From assembly GCA_910587735.1 (NCBI GenBank), contig CAJUNT010000044.1, positions 1-13,132 of the forward strand: a DNA stretch of 13,132 nt, written 5' to 3'. Under the pieces are notes generated by a model. That model made no database searches, was not told the origin of the DNA, and saw only the letters and a program-made list of their open reading frames with translations. Below, in pieces: positions 7,529-13,132 of the stretch; positions within the stretch are counted from its first letter, which is position 1; each line of letters starts with the position of its first letter. The stretch comes from an uncultured Clostridia bacterium (GTDB lineage: Bacteria > Bacillota > Clostridia > Lachnospirales > Anaerotignaceae). A program made the translations under genes and the position numbers.

Positions 7529-8431
7529 TTATATTTCTATTCCCTTAAACATAGTTAATATTCTATCTAAATCATCATCAGAATAATATTCAATTTCAAT
7601 TTTTCCTTTATTTTTTTGTGCTTTTACTTTTACTTTTGTTGCAAAAAGACCTTTTAAATCATTTTCAATAGAACGATATGTTGTTGTATCAAATTGTATT
7701 GTATTTTGTGGCTTTTGTTCTATCATTTCTGTATTTTGTTTTTGTTGTAAAGACTTTACAATTTTTTCTGTTTCCCTTACACTAAAATCCTCTTCAATAA
7801 CCCTTTCTGCTAATTCAAACTGCATATTTTCATCTGAAATAGATAACAACGCTTTTGCATGTCCTCCAGACAACTTGTTTTCACGAACAAAATTAAGTAC
7901 CCTGCTGTCCAAATTTAATAAACGTATTGCATTTGTAATAGCAGAACGACTTTTTCCAACCTTTTCTGCAATTTCTTCTTGGCTGAATCCAAACTCTGTT
8001 TGCAGTTTATAAAAACTTTCAGCTTCTTCAATAGGGTTTAAATCTTTTCTTTGAATGTTTTCTATTAAAGCAACTTCAAAAGCAGTAGATTTATCAAAGT
8101 CTTTTATAATAGCTGGCAATTTTTTTAAACCTGCAATTTTAGCAGCTCTAAATCTTCTTTCCCCAGCTATCAATTCATAATAATCATTTATTCTTCTTAC
8201 TACAATAGGTTGTATCATACCATAATTTTTTATGGATTCTGATAATTCTAAAAGACTTCCCTCATCAAAATATTTACGAGGTTGATTTTTATTTGCTTCA
8301 ATTTTATTAATATCAATTTCTAATATTCCCTCATATTCTAAATCATTTTCATTATAACTCATCATTTTTGTATTGATTAATGCTTCCAATCCTTTTCCCT
8401 TAGAGCCAAGACCTTTTTTAATAGATGCCAT
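7529..8431 (-). CDS. parB: Chromosome-partitioning protein ParB (Spo0J type)
   Basis: ParB binds parS, loads onto DNA as a CTP-dependent sliding clamp and helps place condensin and segregate the origin region. The 300 residues have the standard layout. The N-terminal CTP-binding domain contains GERRFRAA (90-97) and ENIQRKDLNPIEEA (124-137). A helix-turn-helix for parS recognition runs from FSQEEIAEKVGKSRSAI (149-165) to about 174, with GGHAKALL at 189-196. A divergent linker (225-250) precedes the C-terminal dimerisation domain (255-300). The ATG follows the parA TAG with no gap, and AAGGAG within parA lies 9 nt upstream, so the two are coupled. Four parS-like sites in the same window support a chromosomal role over a plasmid one. 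Confidence 0.96.
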   Translation of the reverse strand: MASIKKGLGSKGKGLEALINTKMMSYNENDLEYEGILEIDINKIEANKNQPRKYFDEGSLLELSESIKNYGMIQPIVVRRINDYYELIAGERRFRAAKIAGLKKLPAIIKDFDKSTAFEVALIENIQRKDLNPIEEAESFYKLQTEFGFSQEEIAEKVGKSRSAITNAIRLLNLDSRVLNFVRENKLSGGHAKALLSISDENMQFELAERVIEEDFSVRETEKIVKSLQQKQNTEMIEQKPQNTIQFDTTTYRSIENDLKGLFATKVKVKAQKNKGKIEIEYYSDDDLDRILTMFKGIEI

Positions 8432-9205
8432 CTATTTCCACTCCTTTTCCAAAACTTCTTCTGCTAACAGTTCATAACTTTCTGAACCTTTTGATTTTGG
8501 GTCATATAAATGAATTGGCAAACCATGACTTGGTGCTTCTCCTAAACGTACATTTCTTGGTATGATTGTACGATATACATTTGCACCTAAACTTCTTTTC
8601 ACCTCCTCAACCACTTGCAGTGACAAATTTGTTCTGGCATCAAACATTGTAAACACAACACCTTCTAATTCCAAATGTCTGTTTAATCTTTTTTTTACAA
8701 GATTGATTGTATGTAATAACTGTTCCAATCCCTCTAATGCAAAATACTCACATTGTATTGGCACAAGCACAGTATCAGAAGCAGTTAAAGCATTAATTGT
8801 AATAACATTTAAAGAAGGAGGACAATCTATAATAATAAAATCATAATATTGCTTTATTTTATCAATTTCCTTTTTTAAAATATATTCTCTTTCTTCTTTT
8901 CCAATCAATTCAATCTCTGCACCTGTCAAACTAATATTTGCTGGTACAACTTCTAATCCCTCTACACAAGTTTTTAATTTTACATCAGTAAGTGAAGATT
9001 CCTCTAACATGACATCATAAATGGTATTTTCAATATCATTTTTTTCTAATCCTAAACCGCTTGTAGTATTTCCTTGTTGGTCAGCATCAATTACTAATAC
9101 TTTTTTCCCCTTTTTTGCCAACCATGCAGATAAATTGATTGCTGTTGTTGTTTTTCCTACACCACCTTTTTGATTTGTGATGGATATTACTCTTACTTTA
9201 CTCAT
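8432..9205 (-). CDS. parA: Chromosome-partitioning ATPase ParA (Soj type)
   Basis: This is a deviant Walker ATPase that dimerises with ATP, binds DNA non-specifically and is stimulated by ParB. It has 257 residues, the normal size for chromosomal Soj without an N-terminal DNA-binding extension. The deviant Walker A is KGGVGKTT (13-20), with signature lysine K13 and catalytic-loop lysine K18. Walker A' is VLVIDADQQGN (36-46) and Walker B is FIIIDCPPS (123-131). The ATG at 9205 is chosen because AGGAGTG (9215-9221) precedes it. A GTG at 9217, four codons earlier, lies inside that SD and cannot use it. The likely promoter (9378-9406) gives a leader of about 165 nt. It is the first gene of the operon with parB and the DUF4446 gene. 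Confidence 0.96.
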   Translation of the reverse strand: MSKVRVISITNQKGGVGKTTTAINLSAWLAKKGKKVLVIDADQQGNTTSGLGLEKNDIENTIYDVMLEESSLTDVKLKTCVEGLEVVPANISLTGAEIELIGKEEREYILKKEIDKIKQYYDFIIIDCPPSLNVITINALTASDTVLVPIQCEYFALEGLEQLLHTINLVKKRLNRHLELEGVVFTMFDARTNLSLQVVEEVKRSLGANVYRTIIPRNVRLGEAPSHGLPIHLYDPKSKGSESYELLAEEVLEKEWK

Positions 9206-9377
9206 ATTTATTTGCACTCCTAACTAATCATATAACTGTTTCAAAATTTACCCTTTTATAAATTGTATATTAGCTATTATTCAGTGGATAGTGCAAACTT
9301 CCATTAAATAATGTTATATTGCAAAACATTTACAATCTAAAATAAATTGATATGATTTACGAATACCTTCGACTTTT

Positions 9378-9406
9378 ATTATACATACAAAAGAAAATAA
9401 TTGCAA
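9378..9406 (-). promoter_or_regulatory. Predicted sigma-A-type promoter of the parA-parB-DUF4446 operon
   Basis: Read on the minus strand, TTGCAA (9401-9406) and TATAAT (9378-9383) are separated by exactly 17 bp. Transcription would start near 9371, leaving about 165 nt before the parA ATG. The -35 box lies 3 bp from parS site 3, so a ParB complex could block RNA polymerase. Confidence 0.65.
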
Positions 9407-9409
9407 TAA

Positions 9410-9425
9410 TGTTCCACGTGGAACA
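9410..9425. other. parS-like ParB-binding site 3
   Basis: TGTTCCACGTGGAACA is a perfect palindrome (18 bp as 9409-9426) and fits the consensus with C at the variable position and one change in the right half. It sits immediately upstream of the parA promoter. Confidence 0.87.
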
Positions 9426-9447
9426 TCACTAAAATATCATTTTATAA

Positions 9448-9463
9448 TGTTTCACGTGAAACA
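9448..9463. other. parS-like ParB-binding site 4 (perfect)
   Basis: TGTTTCACGTGAAACA matches the parS consensus exactly and is the core of a 24-bp perfect palindrome (9444-9467). Its centre is 38 bp from that of site 3, and it lies between the DAG-kinase terminator and the parA promoter. Confidence 0.9.
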
Positions 9464-9471
9464 TTATGAAA

Positions 9472-9508
9472 TGAAAAAAGGTACTTCCTTATAAAGGGCG
9501 TACCTTTT
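9472..9508 (-). terminator. Intrinsic terminator of the argS-DAG kinase unit
   Basis: The arms 9476-9484 (AAAAGGTAC) and 9500-9508 (GTACCTTTT) pair perfectly over 9 bp, with further inner pairing possible. On the minus strand the hairpin is followed by a run of T, then CATTT. It lies about 55 bp after the DAG-kinase stop and insulates the parA promoter. Confidence 0.8.
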
Positions 9509-9563
9509 ATTCATAATTTCTTATATGGTTTAAAAAAAATATAATATGAAATACTAAATCTAT

Positions 9564-10463
9564 TTAAAATTTTCCAAATATAGAAAGTCTTCTTGGTAGC
9601 ACAGATATACTAACAGGCATATCTGGACCTTTTTCACCATCTACTGTTGTTTCATGAAGCTGTAAATGTTCTGTATCTAAACATTCAATATGAAAACTTT
9701 TTTCTTTTAAATAAACTACACCATTATCTTTTACAAACTCACCATTAAATATTTTTAAAAATAATATAGGTAATTCAATTACTGGCTTTGCTTTAATACC
9801 CACAAAATCAAACACACCATCTGTAATAGATGCAGATGGTGCAATACGATTAAATCCTCCTGTTCCTGCACTATTCAACACTAAAAATAAATATAAGTCT
9901 TCCTCTAATACATTATTTTCTGTTGTAATACGAAATGGTATCTTTCTAAAATTAGCTAGCTGTTCAATCCCTTTAATATAATAGGATAGGCTTCCCAAGG
10001 CATACTTTAAATCTTTATCTACATTTTGAGAAACATTTGTAAATAATCCTCCTGCACAAACATTGATAAAACATTTTTCGTTTGCAATACCAATATCAAT
10101 CTTTTTTGCTTCTTCTGTTACAATTAGTTTACATGCTTCTTCAACACTCGCCGTTTTTAATCCTAAAAATGTAGCAAAATCATTCGCTGTACCAGAAGGA
10201 ATCACTCCTAAAGGAATATCTAAATTTCTTTCTATTAGGGCATTTACAACAATGTTAATTGTGCCATCTCCTCCTGATACTACAATTAAATCATAATTTG
10301 TATCCATATTCAAAATATGTTCTCTAATATCTCCATTTTTAATGGTACGGAAAATATGAATTTCATATCCCGCTTGTTGAAATATAGAAAAACAAATATC
10401 TAAATCAAATTTAAATGTTTTATTTCCTGAATAAGGATTATAAATCAGTTTACACTTTTTCAT
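9564..10463 (-). CDS. Diacylglycerol kinase family lipid kinase (YegS/DgkB/BmrU type)
   Basis: This is a soluble lipid kinase of the diacylglycerol/sphingosine kinase fold, expected to phosphorylate diacylglycerol or a related lipid at the membrane face and so feed phospholipid recycling. The 299 residues match the family. Motifs are NPYSGN (9-14), the nucleotide-binding VVSGGDGTIN (61-70), GVIPSGTANDFA (86-97), NRIAPSASITDG (205-216) and VDGE (274-277). No transmembrane helix is expected. The ATG at 10463 has GAAGGG 6 nt upstream. It starts 36 nt after the argS stop in the same direction without an intervening terminator, so the two are probably co-transcribed. The exact lipid substrate cannot be read from sequence, so no gene symbol is given. 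Confidence 0.88.
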   Translation of the reverse strand: MKKCKLIYNPYSGNKTFKFDLDICFSIFQQAGYEIHIFRTIKNGDIREHILNMDTNYDLIVVSGGDGTINIVVNALIERNLDIPLGVIPSGTANDFATFLGLKTASVEEACKLIVTEEAKKIDIGIANEKCFINVCAGGLFTNVSQNVDKDLKYALGSLSYYIKGIEQLANFRKIPFRITTENNVLEEDLYLFLVLNSAGTGGFNRIAPSASITDGVFDFVGIKAKPVIELPILFLKIFNGEFVKDNGVVYLKEKSFHIECLDTEHLQLHETTVDGEKGPDMPVSISVLPRRLSIFGKF

Positions 10464-10499
10464 AAACTACCCTTCTTTTTCAATACTATAAATTTTTCA

Positions 10500-12194
10500 T
10501 TACATTTGTTCAGGAGATTGTATACCTAATAAAGCAAGTCCCTTTTTTAATACTGTTTTTACTGCAATGACTAATGCAATGCGTGCTTCTTTTATAGGAG
10601 TCTCACTATTTAATATATTATTATCATGATAAAATTTATTAAATGCTTGTGATAAATTAATTAAATGTCTTGTAACAATAAATGGTTCTAATTTATCTGC
10701 TGCCTCTTGTATTTTTTGAGGAAATTGTTCAAGCAATTTTATGACTTCCATAGAAGCATCATCTGTTAATTTACTATAATCAATATTTTCTGCTAAACTA
10801 CATTCTCCACGACGTAATATACTACAAGCACGCGCATGAGTATATTGCACATAAGGTCCTGTTTCTCCATCAAAGTTTAACATTCTTTCCCAAGAAAATA
10901 CAACATCTTTTATTCTGCTGTTATACAAATCATTAAATATAACCGCACCAATTCCTACTTGTTTTGCAACTTCCTCTTTATTATATAAATCAGGATTTTT
11001 TTGTTCTATAATTTTTTGTGTTTCTGATATTGCTTGATTTAACAATTCCTCCATAAGCACAACATTACCATGACGTGTGGAAAGTTTTCCACTGTCTAAA
11101 CTAACAAGCCCAAAAGGTACATGAATTAAATCTTTCCACCAATCATATCCCATTTTTTTAATGACAGTAAACCATTGTGAAAAATGAAGATTTTGGTCAA
11201 GCGCAGTTAAATAAATGCATTTATCAAAATGATATATTTTCTTTCTATAAAGCGCTGCTGTAATGTCACGGGTAGCATATAATGTTCCACCATCTTTTCT
11301 AATAATTAAACATGGTGGCATATTTTCATTTTCTAAATCTACAATCATAGCTCCTTCACTTTGTTTTAAAAGATTTTTTTCTTTTAATTCTTCTACAACA
11401 GCCGCCATTTTATCATTATAAAAACTCTCTCCTGTATAAGCATCAAAATGAACACCCAACATATCATAAACTCTATTAAATTCTTTTATACTAATATCAT
11501 AAAACCATTTCCATAATGATAATGCTTCCTGTTCTCCATTTTGCATTTTTACAAACCATTCTCTTGCTTCATCTTCGAGTTCTGGTTGCTTTTCTGCCTC
11601 ATCATGGAATTTTACATAAATACGCATCAATTCCTGTATTCCTTGTTGTTCCACCGCTTCTTTAGAACCCCATTTTTGATAGGCAACAATTAATTTTCCA
11701 AATTGTGTACCCCAATCTCCCAAATGATTGATACCTTCACAATGATAGCCTAATGTTTCAAAAATATGATATAATGCATTTCCAATTACAGTGGAACGCA
11801 AATGTCCTACATGAAAAGGTTTTGCAATATTGGGAGAAGAATAATCAATTACTATTGTTTTTGTTTCTCCTATATTAGAATTTCCATAATTCTTATTTTG
11901 AGTCAATACTTTCTGTAATACTTCTTTTACATATGTGCTTTTTTGCACAAAAAAATTGATATAAGCATTTTGTACCTTTATTCCTTCAATAAAATATGGT
12001 TTTTCTATTTTTTGATATAACTCCTGCGCTATTAATGGTGGTGCTTTACGGAACTGTTTTGCTAAGCGAAAACATGGATATGCAAAATCTCCCATATCTT
12101 TATTGGGAGGAATTTCTATTGTATTAATAATTTCTTGCTGTGGTACTCCAGTTACTTTTTCTAATAAACAAGCAATTTCTAATTTAAAATCCAT
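10500..12194 (-). CDS. argS: Arginyl-tRNA synthetase
   Basis: This class I aminoacyl-tRNA synthetase charges tRNA-Arg with arginine in the cytoplasm. It has 564 residues, as usual. The N-terminal additional domain (about 1-105) is followed by the catalytic core with SSPNIAKPFHVGHLRS (119-134), whose HVGH (128-131) is the HIGH signature. The KMSKS position reads KLSTRHGN (370-377), the degenerate form common in arginyl-tRNA synthetases. The C-terminal DALR anticodon-binding domain starts near YVQYTHARACSILRR and runs to the end. The ATG at 12194 has a perfect GGAGGG (12201-12206) 6 nt upstream. A longer reading to 12254 would add 20 residues encoded by the leader hairpin and is rejected. No T-box motif is visible in the leader. 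Confidence 0.96.
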   Translation of the reverse strand: MDFKLEIACLLEKVTGVPQQEIINTIEIPPNKDMGDFAYPCFRLAKQFRKAPPLIAQELYQKIEKPYFIEGIKVQNAYINFFVQKSTYVKEVLQKVLTQNKNYGNSNIGETKTIVIDYSSPNIAKPFHVGHLRSTVIGNALYHIFETLGYHCEGINHLGDWGTQFGKLIVAYQKWGSKEAVEQQGIQELMRIYVKFHDEAEKQPELEDEAREWFVKMQNGEQEALSLWKWFYDISIKEFNRVYDMLGVHFDAYTGESFYNDKMAAVVEELKEKNLLKQSEGAMIVDLENENMPPCLIIRKDGGTLYATRDITAALYRKKIYHFDKCIYLTALDQNLHFSQWFTVIKKMGYDWWKDLIHVPFGLVSLDSGKLSTRHGNVVLMEELLNQAISETQKIIEQKNPDLYNKEEVAKQVGIGAVIFNDLYNSRIKDVVFSWERMLNFDGETGPYVQYTHARACSILRRGECSLAENIDYSKLTDDASMEVIKLLEQFPQKIQEAADKLEPFIVTRHLINLSQAFNKFYHDNNILNSETPIKEARIALVIAVKTVLKKGLALLGIQSPEQM

Positions 12195-12218
12195 TTGATT
12201 CCCTCCATATAAAATAAT

Positions 12219-12245
12219 AAAGCCCCATGTCAATAGTTGGGCTTT
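12219..12245. promoter_or_regulatory. Hairpin in the argS leader (possible attenuator)
   Basis: AAAGCCC (12219-12225) and GGGCTTT (12239-12245) pair over 7 bp around a 13-nt loop, and both strands continue with AT-rich, T-containing tails. It lies between the predicted argS promoter and the argS SD, so on the minus strand it would form in the argS 5' leader. It could be an attenuator or simply structured leader RNA. Confidence 0.4.
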
Positions 12246-12266
12246 TATTTTCATCAGACATTTATT

Positions 12267-12295
12267 ATAATATTTATAATGCTTAAATTTTTCAA
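12267..12295 (-). promoter_or_regulatory. Predicted argS promoter
   Basis: On the minus strand TTGAAA (12290-12295) and TATTAT (12267-12272) are separated by 17 bp. The predicted start near 12260 gives a leader of about 66 nt containing the GGGCTTT hairpin. Confidence 0.45.
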
Positions 12296-12640
12296 TTATT
12301 TATATTGTTTTGGAGTGGCTAAACAAACATTTAAAACCTTGAGAGCTTTGACTTCACACTCTCACTCACTTTTTAAAGAAGCGAGACAAAAACTTTTATG
12401 GAAAAATTCATTTTCCTGATAATAAACAGAAATAAAAATTATTTTTAAAACTACTCTTTTTAGACACTCGCTATTGTTTAAGTATTATATATTTGTCTGT
12501 TATTAATAATATAGCACTTATAACAATTTATCACAGTGAGAGAAAAAATGCAATATCTATCCATTAATATCAAAAACATGAAAAATAATATTAATAATAT
12601 TATATTTTCAAAATATGATAATAATATAAAAATCTATTTA
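12296..12640. other. Gene-free AT-rich stretch
   Basis: No supported gene is seen on either strand between the argS promoter and the small membrane-protein gene. One patch (about 12310-12420) is less AT-rich and has a 6-bp inverted repeat, TGAGAG (12340-12345) with CTCTCA (12359-12364). The rest is AT-only-like low-complexity sequence, including a 15-nt palindrome-like element at 12602-12616. A 60-residue plus-strand reading frame here lacks an SD and recognisable motifs. Confidence 0.5.
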
Positions 12641-12847
12641 TTAAAAATGAAACATAAAAATTAATTTTGAAAAATGCTCATATACAAAATTTAATACTAA
12701 TGCCAAAGAAGCGACATATCCTGCAAAAAATATGACTTTAGAATAAGGATTATCTCTCTTGCCAGAAAGTAAAACCTCTAATATAGATTGTATACAAATA
12801 ATCATAAAAATTTCTGCTGACAATCGTAAAAAATCCTGCATACTCAT
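12641..12847 (-). CDS. Small membrane protein, possible SpoIIIAC-like
   Basis: This 68-residue protein has two hydrophobic segments (about 6-27 and 36-55) separated by a charged loop, SGKRDNPYSK (28-37), and a C-terminal FSKLIFMF. Length, two-helix layout, the GK-containing loop and the Phe-rich end resemble, from memory, the 68-residue SpoIIIAC, a membrane component of the spore SpoIIIA-SpoIIQ channel. If so it is an orphan: in spore formers spoIIIAC normally sits within the eight-gene spoIIIA operon, and none of those neighbours is present here. The ATG at 12847 has GGGAG 7 nt upstream; the GTG two codons earlier overlaps that SD region. Other small hydrophobic families are possible, so the family assignment is tentative, although the gene itself looks real. 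Confidence 0.55.
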   Translation of the reverse strand: MSMQDFLRLSAEIFMIICIQSILEVLLSGKRDNPYSKVIFFAGYVASLALVLNFVYEHFSKLIFMFHF

Positions 12848-12906
12848 TTTCACACTCCCTTTTTTTCAATTTATGAATTTTTTTCTTTTCAAAGAACAGT
12901 TTTTGT

Positions 12907-12943
12907 ATCATAATATATTTATCAATAAAAAGTATATTATGAT
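12907..12943. repeat. Perfect 11-bp inverted repeat upstream of the small membrane-protein gene
   Basis: The arms 12907-12917 and 12933-12943 (ATCATAATATA and its complement) pair perfectly across a 15-nt spacer. It lies about 60 bp upstream of the 12847 start on the minus strand and could be an operator or a stem-loop. No T run makes it a clear terminator. Confidence 0.45.
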
Positions 12944-13075
12944 TACAATATGATAATAGAAATGATATAATAATATTATGTTTGTTATCACTTACAGCTA
13001 TTTATAAATAGAGATGAGCAAAACTCAAAAAACAAAAGCCTATCTCAAAATATGAAATGAATCAGGTTAAGCAAT

Positions 13076-13132
13076 ATGCTTAATAGATTTAAGGCTGCGA
13101 TAAAAGCATTTAGACTTAGTGATGACAGCAGT
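13076..13132 (+). CDS. Possible start of a gene cut by the window edge
   Basis: An ATG at 13076 opens a frame of 19 codons (MLNRFKAAIKAFRLSDDSS) that continues past the last base. The segment forms a plausible basic amphipathic helix and its base composition is less AT-rich than the DNA before it. Only a weak SD-like AGGTT lies upstream, and 19 residues do not allow a family call. A short frame from 13057 (MNQVKQYA, then stop) overlaps it and could be a leader or chance. Confidence 0.25.
   Translation, partial: MLNRFKAAIKAFRLSDDSS

Noticed and set aside
9206..9217. GTG at 9217 as the parA start
   Set aside because: It lies inside the AGGAGTG SD sequence, which serves the ATG at 9205.
9276..9296. 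DnaA-box-like GTGGATA near the parA leader
   Set aside because: The 9-mer context has at least two mismatches to TTATCCACA and there is no cluster of further boxes, so an origin of replication is not supported.
12195..12254. N-terminal extension of ArgS to 12254
   Set aside because: The added 20 residues are encoded by the leader hairpin, while ATG 12194 has a perfect GGAGGG 6 nt upstream.
12237..12419. 60-residue plus-strand reading frame in the argS upstream region
   Set aside because: No SD, it begins inside the argS leader hairpin, has no recognisable motif and crosses the predicted argS promoter.
12195..12640. T-box riboswitch upstream of argS
   Set aside because: I could not find the conserved T-box core sequence or the antiterminator arrangement on the minus strand.
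13020..13060. Possible insertion-sequence end at the right edge
   Set aside because: No paired inverted repeat, target duplication or transposase is visible in the window.

Overview
The window is strongly AT-rich, with clean Shine-Dalgarno (SD) sites, tightly packed operons and gene families typical of anaerobic Clostridia: a two-subunit iron-sulfur L-serine dehydratase, a short MetH with a separate activation protein, and ParA/ParB followed by a DUF4446 protein. A probable SpoIIIAC-like gene near the right end hints at a spore former. Clostridia, possibly Lachnospiraceae-like, is the best guess. I see no rRNA, tRNA, CRISPR array or recognisable transposase.

Layout. Positions 79-1618 (+) hold sdaAB-sdaAA, the two subunits of L-serine dehydratase, ending in a terminator shared with a small convergent gene of unknown function (1660-1992, -). 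Positions 2222-6137 (+) are a methionine-methyl operon, metF, a MetH activation protein and a short metH, joined by overlapping stop/start codons and driven by a good promoter that carries an inverted repeat. From 6298 to 12194 everything is on the minus strand: argS and a diacylglycerol-kinase-family gene form one unit, and parA-parB-DUF4446 forms the next. The two strands converge at 6138-6300.

The most distinctive element is the chromosome-segregation locus. Four 16-bp sites matching the bacterial parS consensus bracket the parA-parB-DUF4446 operon: two upstream of the parA promoter (9410-9425, 9448-9463) and two downstream (6140-6155, 6243-6258). One lies 3 bp from the -35 box of the parA promoter, so ParB could repress its own operon. 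The third gene encodes a membrane-anchored DUF4446 domain with a charged coiled-coil-like tail of about 230 residues, much longer than the usual family member. It could link the ParB-parS complex to the membrane, but that is inference.

The metabolic genes fit one-carbon and amino-acid metabolism: serine dehydratase makes pyruvate and ammonia, MetF makes 5-methyltetrahydrofolate, MetH transfers that methyl to homocysteine through cobalamin, and the activation protein is expected to rescue inactive cobalamin by reductive methylation. No SAM riboswitch or T-box is visible ahead of metF or argS.

The right end (12195-13132) is sparse. It holds the argS leader and promoter, about 345 bp of gene-free AT-rich DNA, a 68-residue membrane protein resembling SpoIIIAC, a perfect inverted repeat, and the possible first 19 codons of a gene that runs off the edge.
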